The notes: generated by a model not told the origin, from the sequence alone. Positions 24,116-35,574 are shown, counted from the stretch's first letter. The stretch: DNA of 64,000 nucleotides from Ancistrus triradiatus (GCA_025084515.1 JAJAGP010001646.1:62001-126000); one strand, 5' to 3'. A program made the numbers and translations.

Positions 24116-25258
24116 AAAGCATATTTTAAATGGTGGTGCATTTCCGTGTTTGTCTATGCACGTGCTTGTGTGTGTGTTCATTTTGTTTGTACTGCAAATC
24201 AGAATACATGGTGTAAGTTAATGGGGCATCCATCTAAGTAGTAAGCAGAAAACAGGGAGAGCCTGAAATTTTTCTCCATCCTCATTTCCTTTGCGCCTAT
24301 CCCCCTCTCCAGCCCTCTGCTGTTTCTCATTTGCGTTCTTTCTGCCTCACAGCTCTCTCTCTCTCCCCAATCCCACTTCCTTTCTTTCTGACTTTTTATT
24401 TCCAGCCTACTCTCTGTGTCTCTCTCCTCCACTTTTTTGCAGAGTCTCTTTTCACTTTCTGCATCACATCCCACTTCCTTTCCCTTGCTCCCCATCCTGA
24501 TCTCTCTCGTGCACTTTTTCTCCTGATTTACATTCTCTTTCCGACAGTGCTGAGGTAAGGGGGTCCAGGCAGCAGAAGTAGCAATCTTACACTGCTGCCA
24601 TCATTCACCACATCAAACGATCTTTTAGCACGCCACCCCCTCGCTGTGATTGATTGACTCAGACCTGGTCTAAATCACCCTTATAAAGCCAGTATTGTGA
24701 CAACAGCAGGAGCGCGACAGCTTAAGGAATTGCGCTGATTCACAGCAGGACAGAAGGAGAGGACGATGCCATGGACCAAGGTTGGAGGTACACACACACA
24801 GGACACACACGAACACACAAAAAGCAGCAACTGGTAACCACAAACACAGGAAATGGGGGAAAAACATGACACTGCACACCTGGGGAAGTTAAAGGGGCCA
24901 GAACCCAATACTGCAAAATAAGCTTACTGAGCTCATAATGATCTCAACAACAGCAAACAATTTAGCAAGAAGTAAAACAATTAAGATATAGTAACTTATT
25001 ATGGGATAGTTTTTTTCTATTGATTTTCTTAAATGTCTGTCTACATAAAGTGAAGAGCCAGTTGTTGTTGCACTCATTGTTAATGGCTTCAAAACAGTAG
25101 ACAAGCCGTTAAAAAATGTTTCCAAATGCAGACTCTGACCAGACCAAAAAATACATGAGCATGAGGAACTTGAGCCATGTCTTGTTGGTCTTTAACACAG
25201 TGTATATGAGCACTGTCTTGTTGAAAAATAACATGATCATTCCTTTTTGACAAGCATC
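24116..25258. other. Unique DNA with pyrimidine-rich tract
   Basis: 24290-24545 is strongly CT-rich on the plus strand. Open frames there (Ser/Pro/Phe-rich) reflect composition. 24600-24760 has CpG-containing unique sequence. Nothing else was recognised. Confidence 0.45.
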
Positions 25259-26160
25259 TAAAATATTACCCTTGGTCTTTTATTTTTATTGAGGAAATAT
25301 ATTAGTGAGTGCCCAAAAGTATGTTTGAACCTTTTGCTTTCGAGTATCTGCTGTGACCCCTCCTGTGCAGCAATAACTGCAACTAAACGTTTCCTCCTGT
25401 AACTGTTTGATCAGTCCTGCACACACCGGCTTGGAGGAAATTTTAGCCCATTCCTCCATACAGAACAAGCTTCAACTCTGGGATGTTGGTGGGTTTCCCC
25501 AAATTAACTTAAACTGCTCTCTTCAGGTCCTTCCACAACATTTTGATGGGGATTGGACTAAGGTCAGACTTTGAGCTGTTGGCCATTCCAAACATGGAAT
25601 CGTTCTGATGGGGACTCATGAACATTAACATTATTAAACGTTAGGAGAGGCCTTCAGTTGCTTTGAAAGTACCTGGGGTATTTTGTGACCCTCGCCAACT
25701 ATCATTATACATTAACCACACTGCTGCTCTTGGACGTGGATCGTTTGTTGGTCGACCACTTCTTGGGGAGGGTAGGTAACAAATGGTCTTGAATTTCCTC
25801 CCCAATTTGTACACAATCTGTCTGACTGTGTCATTGGTGGAGTCCAAAACTTCTTTTAGAGATGGTATTTATTGTTCTTTCCAGCCTGATGAGCAAAATC
25901 CAACAACTCTTTTTCCTCGAGGTCTCATTCAATCTCTTTGTTTGTGCCATTGAGACACTTCCAACACAAACGTATTGTGAAGAAAGACTTGGATAGATAC
26001 CTGTTATTAAAAAAAAACAGGGTGACCCACTCACACCTGATTGTCATCCCATTGACGGGAAACACCTGACTCAATTTAAAATCTTCAAATTAAAACTGCT
26101 AATCCTAGAGGTTCACATACTGTTTTGCCACTCACTAATATGCAATATTGGATCATTTTG
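25259..26160 (-). mobile_element. Tc1/mariner family A, copy 2, internally deleted
   Basis: The left end (TTATTGAGGAAATATATTAG) and the right end (CTAATCCTAGAGGTTCACATAC, then GGATCATTTT) are family A subterminal sequences; the outermost TIR bases are absent. On the minus strand it starts at ATG 25950 (codon 3 CAA at 25942-25944) and runs through the helix-turn-helix (HQ...DTVRQIVYKLGRKFKTI). It then jumps from CATGAACATTAACATTA (about 25635) to the CCATGTTTGGAATGGCC region (about 25590). The whole segment with the first and second catalytic Asp is missing. Many one- and two-base insertions relative to copies 1 and 4. Confidence 0.85.
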
Positions 26161-27699
26161 ATCCCCAACTCACATTATACGTTAATGATGAAAAAGAACA
26201 ACTGTGTCCCATAACCAATGAAAGCTAATATTTTTGCAGTTTTAGATTTGCCCCTCTTTTCCGTCTTTTTTGCGCCCAGGAGTGGTATGCTATGCCACAG
26301 TCTACACACTGGCTTTCATGTTGCCTACACACGCCCTTAAATTCTGCTTGCCTCACTCTTACTTACTTCCTCCTACTTGTCCAATCTTCCTGTTCGCCTA
26401 CTAATCCACCCTCTCACCTGAAATCCTCCTCTGCTATCTCACCATCAGTAAACTTTTCAACATCCATCCATTCTCTGGAATAACTCATTCATGAATAGGC
26501 ATAAGAGCTTGTCTGTAACTTTGCCATTTATTAGACAATTACACACATTTCAATTAAAAAAACAAAAACAAAAACAAAACTAACAGTCATATGAAGTTCC
26601 CCTAACCCATAAAAAGCAGCAGCAGTAAAGCAGAGACAATGTTAGCTTTTATTAACTGAACAACCTATAGCTCAAATTACATATCTGCACTTGATGAGTG
26701 CATTATATCATTAAAGAAGTCACATGCATTTTGTTCTTTGGACTCATATTTTAGATCTCGTTGATGAGTGTATAAGATATACTTTATAGGAAATGGTATG
26801 CAGTTTAAGAACGTCAACACAATTTATACAACTCTTAATAATAACAGAATGTATGTCTGCATGCTTCAAGTTAAGTGCCATACACAATTTCCACTGTTAT
26901 GTTCATGTTGGTCTACAAAAAAAAAGCATTTCTAGGGAGAAAAAAAGCCAGAAATTAAGTTTGAAGTAATGGGAAGTGTTAACCAGACAGCATAAAAACG
27001 GGCACATTGACCCTAGGTAATATTTTCAGTTAATTCTGAGATCAACTTCTGTTTCTGGATCATTTTAGGACAAATGCAAGTCTCTCGAAATTTTGGCAGG
27101 ACAATTTTATATGACAAGCACTTTCTGAATGAATGAATATGAATGTGAGAAGTTTTCAGTATAATTTTTAAGAAACAGTGGGTGCTACTACTGAAGTACT
27201 ATGCCTGATACGAGAGCTTAAAATTGAGAGCCCTTTCAATTTCCAATATGCAAATGCAGGATATGAAGAAACAAATCTGGAAGAGTGCAAGTATCCTGTG
27301 CATTTTTTCTAGTTTTTAATTTGCATGCTTTTTTGTCAAATCATACAATTGTCAAATCACATTCAGGCAGATTTATATTCAGTATATAAAGACCAAGGGT
27401 CTTCAAAATGAGCTGTACTGACATGTTTTTCCAAATGTGATGGGAGAATTTAATTGAAAATGTCACTATGGATTTAATAAGATTAACCTTTTAGGAACTG
27501 GCTTTGATGTACTTGCAATCCAGTGGCTTAAACCATCCAAAATGCCATTATTATAAATACATACTAATAACATGCTCCTTCCCGGTTATAATATACAAAA
27601 TAGTACCATTGCATATTTGAGTTAAATTTCCCGCCCAGTTAAGGTCCAAAAAATAAGCTCAAACCCTGCTATTAATTTTTTTACTGACATGTCAAACTT
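26161..27699. other. Unique-looking DNA
   Basis: Nothing recognised apart from an (AAAAAC)n-like run at 26550-26580. Confidence 0.4.
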
Positions 27700-28140
27700 C
27701 ATTTGCAATCAATGCAGCGCAGTGCCAGAAAAGAACCTCGGGCACATGTACCTGAGCGAAAATCAGCCTTTTTGCCTCCTCAAATAAAAAAAGAGAGAAT
27801 TATCCACTCAGTTGGAAATGCCCCTTGTGTTGGTTATTTTACAGTGCCGCCTGTCTAGCACCAGCCCTCACAACTCGTCAGTAGGCTCCCAGACAAATCA
27901 CACACGGCTGAGGCAATATAAGAGGCTTCGGCTGTCGGCACAGGACTGCTGATATCAGCAACTCTGCAGGGTCAGAGCCCACTCTCTCTCCCATACACAC
28001 TCTCATTCTCTCACCCACTTTTTTTTCTTTACCTCACCACCAAGATGCCAAAGCAATCAATCTTAACTACAGCCATTCCTTCTGTGGAGTGAAGGGTGCC
28101 ATTTGTTTTCCACCTGCCTTTCGCCCTTCCCCTTTCCCCT
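27700..28140 (+). promoter_or_regulatory. Weak candidate promoter with short leader ORF
   Basis: TE-free. It has a TATA-like TATAAGAG at 27917-27924, CpG-containing sequence downstream, and an ATG at 28045-28047 in good context (CACCAAGATGCC) opening a 15-codon frame ending at 28092. No splice donor is evident right after it. This could be coincidence. Confidence 0.2.
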
Positions 28141-28274
28141 CTGCTGCAGTTTTACATATTCCTTTCTTTATTGGTTTAGGAGAGTAATAATAACTCTAAT
28201 GGCCCTCATGCTAAGTGTTTTTCTTTCTAGTTCACGGGCTGCACTGTGAGTTTTCTGCTTTGTTTTGATATTTT

Positions 28275-28432
28275 ACATTTATTCATTTGGCAGAAGCTTT
28301 TATCCAAAGTGACTCACCAGTGAGGTAGAACACAATCCACAGCTAGCTGAGTGACTGCTCTTTAGCCTCACACAGGCTTTCTAAAAGTCTTGAGATTTGA
28401 CCTGACAACCTTCTGGCAATTAATGCTGAACC
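28275..28432 (-). repeat. Diverged tRNA-SINE
   Basis: TTTGGCAGAAGCTTTTATCC followed by AAAGTGACTCACC is the SINE tail. The rest is diverged, ending near GACAACCTTCTGGC. Confidence 0.5.
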
Positions 28433-28485
28433 AAAGCCAAACACACGAGCACTGCAGGAAGGATATGTGCAGAAAAAATATACTA

Positions 28486-29415
28486 CCGTATTTTTCGGAC
28501 CATAAGGCGCACTTAAAATCCTTTAACTTTCTCAAAAATCGACAGTGTGCCTTAAAATGCGGTGCGTCTAATGTATGAATTCATTCTGGTTGTGCTTTCT
28601 GACCAAGAACCCGATTGTAGATGGTACCCGGCGCTCATAAATCTGTCAAAATGTTTTAGCACGGCCTTGTAAGTTTACGGAGCTTACGGCCACTTAGTGC
28701 GCAGCATCGCGGAGTAATACGGTATTGTAACGACACTCACTCAAGGATGCAGGGAATCAGGTTGCAGGTCTATTTCCAGATTTACACAAACTCGAAGTCC
28801 AGAAACACGCCAAAGTCGAAAACCAGAATATCCAATCAAAGCCGTGCGTCAATCAATAACGGGGTGAACAAAACCGGAGTCGTTGCCGAAAACAATTTGG
28901 GGTCGGTACCGTAGAAGACTATACTAGAAATGCACAAACAAACGCTCGGAACCGCAGTGAAACCGACGAGACCTCGCAACGCGTTACTGGAATGAATGCC
29001 CTTCTAAAGATGGCCGATTGCCGGAAACTGAGCGACCTAAAACTCTGGGGACAACGCTCTCTGGTGGTGCGGAGGGGAATCCACCGCCGGCGTGACAGGT
29101 ATGTGCTTCAGCATTAGGGTATGTGCGTTCATTCATTCATTTTCGAAGCGGTTTTCAAACTCAGCGCTTTCGGTCACGCAGTACAACACGGACATAGAGC
29201 AGCTAACGAATCAATGGTACGGAAGTGGAGGAAGCAAGAAGACGCCCTGCGCCAGGAAAAGACCAAACTGAGCTTCAGACGGAACTTAAGAGTTTTGTTT
29301 CATTTCGTGCGTCTTATAACCCGGTGCGCTTTATGTATGAAAATAGATCCGTTAGCAGCCGATCGTTGATATTGCGTCTTATAATCCGGTGCGCTTTATG
29401 GTCCAAAAAATACGG
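28486..29415 (+). mobile_element. pogo/Tigger-like element with nested LTR
   Basis: Flanked by TA at 28484-28485 and 29416-29417. The terminal 20 bp are inverted with one mismatch (CCGTATTTTTCGGACCATAA at left, its inverse at 29396-29415). The subterminal GTGCG-CTTA-AA-GGTGCG unit is repeated at both ends. A residual transposase N-terminus is encoded at 29170-29275 (VRKWRKQEDALRQEKTKLSF), matching the CENP-B/pogo-type helix-turn-helix. The catalytic domain is absent. 28726-29097 is a later LTR insertion. Without it the element is about 550 bp, so it was already a deletion derivative. Confidence 0.83.
28726..29097. mobile_element. Solo LTR with 5-bp target duplication
   Basis: A 372-bp unit begins TGTAACGAC and ends CGTGACA (TG...CA). 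It is bordered by GGTAT at 28721-28725 and GGTAT at 29098-29102, a perfect 5-bp target-site duplication. It is CpG-rich relative to neighbours. No internal retroviral or retrotransposon sequence is present, consistent with LTR-LTR recombination. Family (probably Ty3/gypsy-like) and orientation are not certain. Confidence 0.8.
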
Positions 29416-29417
29416 TA

Positions 29418-30639
29418 CTTATGTGTGAAAGACGTAAATACCAAACTAGTTCCTGGTTCAGTGCTGTCTGACATGTGAATTTTAAATAAACATTAAAAAC
29501 ATGATGATGCTAAATAGCACAGAAAGATGCTCAAAATACTGAAGGTTTGAACTTTGAAGCTCTCATTCTCCCATATTCAATTCATAGTCCTGCCATTTGA
29601 TACATTCTTCAGAGATACCAAACCGGCCTCTTTGAAAAATCGAGATAATTAAACAAGAATATACTACTCGAAGGAAGGACAAACTATTTGTCAAACCTGC
29701 AGGGGTAAGACACAGAGATTGTGAGGCAGTGATAGAAAGAGAGAGACATTATGCTTTCATTAATCCATGAATATAAACAGGCCTTCTCTTGATTGATGTC
29801 CTTCAGCCATGTTTCATTTACTTGAACATGTTCCAATATCCGAGTGAAATATATAATCAGACTTCTCGAAGTTGTCTCAAACTCTTGTCCACCAAATTAA
29901 AAAGGCTGATCATTTCCAGGATGTCATAAGTCCCATCCGTAGAGAGAAAGACTGCAAACAAAATAGGCCATGGATTTTACATTACATAAAGAAGGATAAT
30001 GGATGCTAAGGAAAAGCATTATAACTGAGCTCATAGCGTAGATACAGAGATGTTCAGTCTTGTTGGTAAAAGCTCTATAGTCATTGAGATGTCCCGATTT
30101 GGGCATTGTTTCACAAACTGAAAAGCACTGACTATTGACATGTTAATATACTAAGCTAGTTTGCATAGCACTCCCTGTACATGGAGACACTGGTACCGCT
30201 AAGACGTCACCAGACAGGTCTACTGCATTTCGTAGTAGGCTTTTTACATCAAATTCTGTAAGTAGGCTATGGAAGTATACATAAGAACCCTCCATCATGT
30301 GATCTGATGGTCTGTTGATTGATGTTTGGCTGTTATCACAAAGCAGACTGTGTCAGCAGTTGCCTCTTGCAGATACAATTGCCCTTGTGACAGCAAACCT
30401 CAAGATATATGATAAATAAATGATAAATAACACATGGAAAGATATATTACGACTTAGACTAGCCGCACGGCAGACATTAATTGGTGAAGTCGCGTGGGGA
30501 TACGCATCAACCTCTAACTGTGACCAAAGTAAGTAGAGCTCAATCAGCACCATGGACAGCATCAGCACCATGGACAGTACAAGCACAAGATAGAGTTTCT
30601 TTGACTTGATATTCAGATATTCAAATATTCAATAATTCC
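29418..30639. other. Unique-looking DNA
   Basis: Nothing recognised, apart from an 18-bp tandem duplication (ATCAGCACCATGGACAG unit) at 30543-30577. Confidence 0.4.
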
Positions 30640-30700
30640 TTCATGTATTCATTCATTCACCAGCTTAATCCAGTTCAGGGTCACGTGGAGTACAGGATCT
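30640..30700 (-). repeat. SINE/LINE tail fragment
   Basis: TTCATTCACCAGCTTAATCC followed by CAGTTCAGGGTCACGTGGAG resembles the tail unit seen at 52050. Confidence 0.35.
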
Positions 30701-30839
30701 AACTGGCAGCACAGTTCAGGTGGAACAACCAAGCCATTAAGACATCTATTGACATAATGCATGTCTACGTGCTTTAAAGAGAGGAGTAGCAAATTGCATC
30801 CTGAGTTTGTTGCTCCCTGTAAAATCATTAAATGAATGA

Positions 30840-31200
30840 ATCATGTCACGTATAACTTGCTGATGCAAGATGCTAACTTACATATTCATCTCACTTTTCA
30901 TGTCTCTGTGATGAAGCCCATCATTTCGGGGCCACTATATATGGATGTACCTGCCACCAAACCACCCTCTGCCAACAAGGTGGATGGCACTCCTGCATTT
31001 AAACCCCATTTCACTCCACATCCATTGCAATGTCTCTTGGTTTACCATGTAACTCAACCTCATCTTCAACCTAGACCATTATGTGCATCATTATATGCTG
31101 AACTCCAGTCTCTCTTGACTCTGATCATGCCCAACGCTTCAGGTTTGTCTGCTGTGTATTTCAATAAAGCTGATCTTTTATTGGGGTTCGGTGGGGGGTG
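30840..31200 (+). pseudogene. Ty3/gypsy polyprotein scrap (integrase C-end)
   Basis: A 121-codon open frame at 30836-31201 reads HLTFHVSVMKPIISGPL followed by PPSANKVDGTPAF. This corresponds to the HPTFHVS-LKP...GP-VDGEPA segment found between integrase and chromodomain in teleost Ty3/gypsy elements. After about 31005 the similarity stops, and the rest of the frame is not recognisable. 31175-31205 (GGGGTTCGGTGGGGGGTGAG then TGTGTG) resembles a polypurine tract and LTR start, but no LTR is confirmed. Only a fragment; no enzyme function remains. Confidence 0.65.
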
Positions 31201-31316
31201 AGGTGTGTGTGTGACATGACTGGGCCTTTACGTGCATTTGTAGCTTAATCTACTGTCAGAAGCACACAGAATATTAAAAAATTCATAATGTATATAATGA
31301 ATGCTTTTCATATGCA

Positions 31317-31470
31317 GTGCCTCAAGAAAATGCCTCCAAGATATACAGATTGTGCAAGTTCTCCGACTTAGAGAGATGAGAGAGGTCTGTAATTTTCATC
31401 CTAGGTACACTTCAACTATGAGAGACAGTCTCTCATAGTTGAAGTGTACCTAGGATGAAAATTACAGATC
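31317..31470. mobile_element. TIR-only fold-back of Tc1 family F
   Basis: The left part (GCAGTGCC...TTGTGCAAGTTCTCC, GATGAGAGAGGTCTGTAATT) matches the TIR of the family F element at 62632. 31387-31425 and 31429-31467 are 39-bp arms that are perfect reverse complements around CAG, so two TIRs are joined head to head with no interior. The outer right arm is truncated. Confidence 0.85.
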
Positions 31471-31744
31471 ATCTGATCATAAACAAATTTGCCATGTGGC
31501 ATTTGTTTTAGAAAAAGCATCTTTCCTGCCATCCTGATGTCATAAATCCCTTACAATACACCAGGCTGGTTTATATTCAGACATCTTCATTGACTCACGG
31601 TGCTTAGTTTGACACCAGTGACATGCTGAACAATCCCAGTTTTCTCTGTAACATTTACATCTCCTTTCAGGTTTGTCTATATAAAATTATTAAGCACTCC
31701 AATTTATTTTTATTTATGAGAGAATTTCTTATTTTGAATTTGTG
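31471..31744. other. Unique-looking DNA
   Basis: Nothing recognised. Confidence 0.4.
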
Positions 31745-32085
31745 AGGGAGGCTCGTAGGGTAGCACTGTTGACTCACAGCGAAAAGGTCCTGGGTTTGAT
31801 TCCAGGTGGGGCGGTCTGGGTCCTTTCTGTGTGGAGTTTGCATGTCCTCCCCATATCTGCGTGGGTTTACTCCGGGTACTCCGGTTTCCACCCACAGTCC
31901 AAAAACATGCTTTAGGTTAACTGATTATGCTAAAGTGACATTACTGTGCGAGTGGGTTTATGAGCGTGCGAATGTATGTGCTCTACAATGGATTGGTGCC
32001 CTGTCTACGCCGCTAGCTAGGCACCGGCTATCGCACCGGCTAACCCTGTCCATGATTAAGCAAATAAAAAAATATCTGAATGTAT
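31745..32085 (+). repeat. DANA/Mermaid-like SINE, near full length
   Basis: tRNA-like head with GTAGGGTAGCACTGTTGAC (A box) and GGGTTTGATTCCAGG (B box). Then the diagnostic TGTGTGGAGTTTGCATGTCC, TGCGTGGGTTTACTCC and CACAGTCCAAAAACATGC. The tail ends in GCAAATAAAAAAATA at about 32065. Confidence 0.82.
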
Positions 32086-32473
32086 GAATTTCTATGACGC
32101 TACTGTACTTCATCTTCTCTTCCTATAGCCGGCTATAACATGTCAATAGGTTTAAATCAACAATCCATGCAACATCCAGATGTGGGTCACTCATGTCCTC
32201 ATCACCACTAACTTATTGAAGACATGGATATAAAACTTGGCGAGCCAAAATGAGTACCACCTTACATTGAGATGCAATTCTAATTAAGAAACTTGGTTGT
32301 TTCCTTCTCGCATTTGGCATGCTGTCTGCTACTGAGGGTTTTCATGACTTGTGCTGTTGTATCCCATGCTGAGAACAGGTCATAACATTTGTCTTTCGTT
32401 TAGGCAGTAATGCGTTGCGACACCTATTAATCATGATGACCTCATGCTTTTCAAGAGCACTTGCATCTTCCAT
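32086..32473. other. Unique-looking DNA
   Basis: Nothing recognised. Confidence 0.4.
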
Positions 32474-32660
32474 ACATTTACATTTGTTCATTTAGCAGAC
32501 ACATTTATTGAACATGGAGAGTGTAATTTATTTGCATACAGCTGATCAGTGGAGGTTTAAGGCTCTTGCTTCAGGGCCCAAGACTCTGGGACTCTCTGGG
32601 ACTCCTGGGGTTTGAATTTCTAACATTCTGACACCAGTACCACTCTGTAATTGTGAAGCT
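32474..32660 (-). repeat. Diverged tRNA-SINE
   Basis: TTTAGCAGACACATTTATTG at left and CTCTTGCTTCAGGGCCCAAG in the body. The B-box-like GGTTTGAATTTC region is near 32610. Two GGGACTCT units (32588-32610) are a small local duplication. Confidence 0.6.
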
Positions 32661-33500
32661 CCTGATCTAGCAAAAAGATGTGGGGGAAAAAAAAGAAATA
32701 ATAAAATTAGCCCCCCATCCTGCCACCAGCAGCATTTCTTCCATTCGTTCACATTTTCCAGGCCACTTTAAAAGCATTTTTTGTCGTGCTTAGCACGTTT
32801 CTCACTATGGGTGCTCGTCACAGATAACAAGCTGGTCAATATTCAAAAGCAGCACTTTAATTGGCCATCACCCTCCCTCCTTCCCTCTCTCTCCTACCTG
32901 TCAAGAGGGCTCACGGTGGAGCATATTAAGTGCATCTCTCTATTAGGTTTTTCGGAATTAAGAAGCATTGCTTTGTGAGTGACGACTCTCATTTGGATTT
33001 CTACTTTGCTCCTTTTAGCTAGTTATCATCGTTCTGTTGACTTGGACATGACATGACACGCTTGAACAAAACTGGTAAAAAAAAAAAACCCAACTAATTA
33101 CAGCGATTGTATGCCTTTATCTAAATCTCAAACCCAAACTGTTTATTTGAATGAGAAGTCACCCTCAGCGGCTGGCTCCAATAGCTACATCATTGTTGGC
33201 AAAGTGGGAAAATTGTTATTCCTGCTGTGATAGGGCAATTGAGAGGTTAAGTCACAGTGAGACGTTGATGTCTGGCAGCAGGCTTTGACCTGATGTTACT
33301 TTTCATCTTTGAGTGAGCTCTTGTATCCCTGAAGTGCATTATCTACCCTCTGGTGCTACAATTACCTCCAAGTGCCTCACCTCCACCCCACCTCTTCACT
33401 GTGATCACATTCTGCTTATCTTGCAATTTAATAATTCTAAAATTTATTACACAACGCAATCAATAATACACTCGATGCCATGCCTTAACGTGAGGTACTG
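32661..33500. other. Unique DNA with candidate conserved blocks
   Basis: 32920-33060 and 33150-33300 are TE-free stretches with homeodomain-like motifs (CATATTAAGTGC, GGAATTAAG) and a CCAAT box at 33178. Possible conserved non-coding DNA; not testable here. Nothing coding. Confidence 0.3.
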
Positions 33501-33529
33501 ATCTTCTACGCTATGTTAAAGCACGAGTG

Positions 33530-34470
33530 TATTACTGCGATTATACCACAGTTCTGTTATTGCCATTTATTGTTCGATTTTAAGATAGAGGACAGAAAGA
33601 AACGATTTGTTTATCAAAATACTTCCATTCTATCAGGCACCCCGTGGCTAAGCCCTTCAGTCATGAGAGTTAAGGAACAGAATTACCAATAACTCTTTAT
33701 TATACAGACAATAAACACAAATATATCGATTGGTAAGTTTTAAGTTATTAAAAAGGAAATTTATTTACAGTCACCGAATAAAATGGGTGGGGTTTATAAG
33801 GCAATCTGTTGCTGAGACACACTATTCTGCTGACTGAAGCCAATCTGAGTGAGATCCTGGTGTTATAACCAAGGTCTGGGATCCTGTTTGATTAGTGTTT
33901 ATAAATTTGGAAGATGAAGCTCTTAATGTTAATATTATCAGTCAGAAATGTAACGGCAGAGTTATAGAGCATCAGCAGCTTCTCTGGGTTAAGAGCTGGA
34001 CTTACAGATAGCAAACCTGTCAGATGAAAGGTGTGGATGGTGTTTAATGAAAGATGCCGAGTTTAACTCCAGCAAACGACGTCTTTGTGAGTGATTAAGC
34101 CGATTTATTTCATTTTTGTTGATGGAAGTTGATGGTAGCTTTTCCGGTGATATCATTTCGATGACAAACCTTTGGCTCAGGCTGGTCATTAATACTGTAG
34201 CTTCATGTTCCAAATTGAAATCGTTTTCAAAACCAATAGATTTTATAAACTAATTATAGCTTTCATTACGGTGGTGTTTTACTTGTGTAATTATAACTTG
34301 CCTGTGCCGTTGGGCAGGCGTTGTTGCTAGGTTACATGTGTGTGTGGCAGAGTATAGATCGTCGGTCAGAGTGGCACTATCGGGCAATAATGTCATGCCT
34401 AGAACGTCTCTCAGCCAATCAGATTGCGGGGTCGGAACTAACTGTGGTATATCATAACATAATTCGATAT
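33530..34470. mobile_element. Possible non-autonomous DNA element
   Basis: ATTATACCACAGTT at 33540-33553 is inverted as AACTGTGGTATAT at 34440-34452. The right part (GCCAATCAGATTGCGGGG, GGCAGGCGTTGTTGCTAGG) is typical of a teleost repeat carrying a CCAAT-box palindrome. A 74-codon minus-strand frame at 33989-34213 has no known domain. Boundaries are approximate. Confidence 0.4.
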
Positions 34471-34599
34471 ACAACTTTTATACATTGAAAAAGTAACTAA
34501 TATACCTGTAGTGTCAGTGTGCAAAAACATCCTCTAGCCAATAGTGATTTCAAAGCAATACTGGCCTTACAGAAAAACAAATACTATCCAGTCAACTGA

Positions 34600-34702
34600 G
34601 GATTAAGCACCTAGATCAAAAGGCATCTTGGAAGTACTAGAGATTGGCTCCTCCACCTTTTGCTCAATAGTCTAGCACTTTATCCTCTGAGCCACCACTT
34701 CC
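34600..34702 (-). repeat. Diverged SINE head
   Basis: On the minus strand GTGGTGGCTCAGAGGATAAAG and CTAGACTATTGAGCAAAAGG resemble the tRNA-derived head. Confidence 0.45.
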
Positions 34703-34811
34703 CTTATTTTGGTTACAGTGCTGTATGATGATGTAATAAAAGGTAATCTGACAACAGATGTGTGGTTATAATATGACATTTTGCCTGACAAATCACATAC
34801 ACAAGCACTTG

Positions 34812-34935
34812 AGTGGGGAGCAGCGGTCTGATATTCTAGGACACCACTGCCGGGACTATAATTCTTCTGGCCGAAAGGGGAGTTGCATGCAGACACGACT
34901 GGCTGAGAAAGGTAAGGCTGATTGGGGATCAGCAA
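34812..34935 (+). repeat. Second-type tRNA-SINE fragment (putative)
   Basis: AGTGGGGAGCAGCGGTCTGA resembles the A-box region of the SINE at 16956. GGAGTTGCATGCAGACACGA resembles a body segment of such SINEs. Uncertain. Confidence 0.35.
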
Positions 34936-35183
34936 TGGAATTACAACAGAAATCCATTCAATGGAGTTGTGTACTGTCCAGAGCATGCTTACACCTGTTC
35001 CCTGTGCTCTACGGAATAAGTGAAGGCCATAGCAGGAATAGAATTGAGTACTATAACACATTTGTATGCAATTGTCTTGATAAAACGTCAATTCATTCAG
35101 CTGAAAAAAGAAAGCCAATAGCTGTAACAAGGGTACAAGCTCTGATGGTGCTTGGAGGTAGAAGAACCAAGGTTCAACAGTGG

Positions 35184-35262
35184 GGACTGTGGTGGTGTAG
35201 TGGTAAAGGTAGTGGATTATCAGCAAGACCCTTAACCCACAGCTTGAATTGTACATTGTAAT
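35184..35262 (+). repeat. Truncated tRNA-SINE
   Basis: GGGACTGTGGTGGTGTAGTG with GGTAAAGGTAGTGGATTATC is the head. It is joined directly to CAAGACCCTTAACCCACAGC from the body, so the B-box region is deleted. Confidence 0.6.
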
Positions 35263-35574
35263 TTAAATGTAAATGCAACAGAGGGTGTCCAGTCTTCACT
35301 GGGCTGGCACTGAGACTTTCCATATCATATAGTCTTTGCTTGTGGGCCATGGGAGGCCTCATTTCTACTACTGACAACTAGCAGGAACATTATCTGAGTT
35401 CGCACAGTGGTGTATGAACATAAAGACAGGAATGGGAGTGAAAGTAATGGTTTGCATTTGGGTCTTCATGAAGCACACATTAAAGCATACTAGTGAAAAA
35501 AATGTGGCTTATGGCCAGGAAACCAGTAAAGAGTAGACTCTATCAATATCTAGGAGTCTGATTTGTGACACTAA

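Noticed and set aside
24199..24558. Overlapping frames of 69-98 codons on both strands
   Set aside because: They fall in a CT-rich tract and encode low-complexity Ser/Pro/Phe or Arg/Glu/Lys sequence; composition explains them.
33989..34213. 74-codon minus-strand frame as a host exon
   Set aside because: No splice-site context was established, and it lies inside a probable repeat element.
34672..35261. Opposed 194- and 167-codon frames
   Set aside because: Both overlap SINE pieces on opposite strands and have no recognisable domain; chance openness is likeliest.
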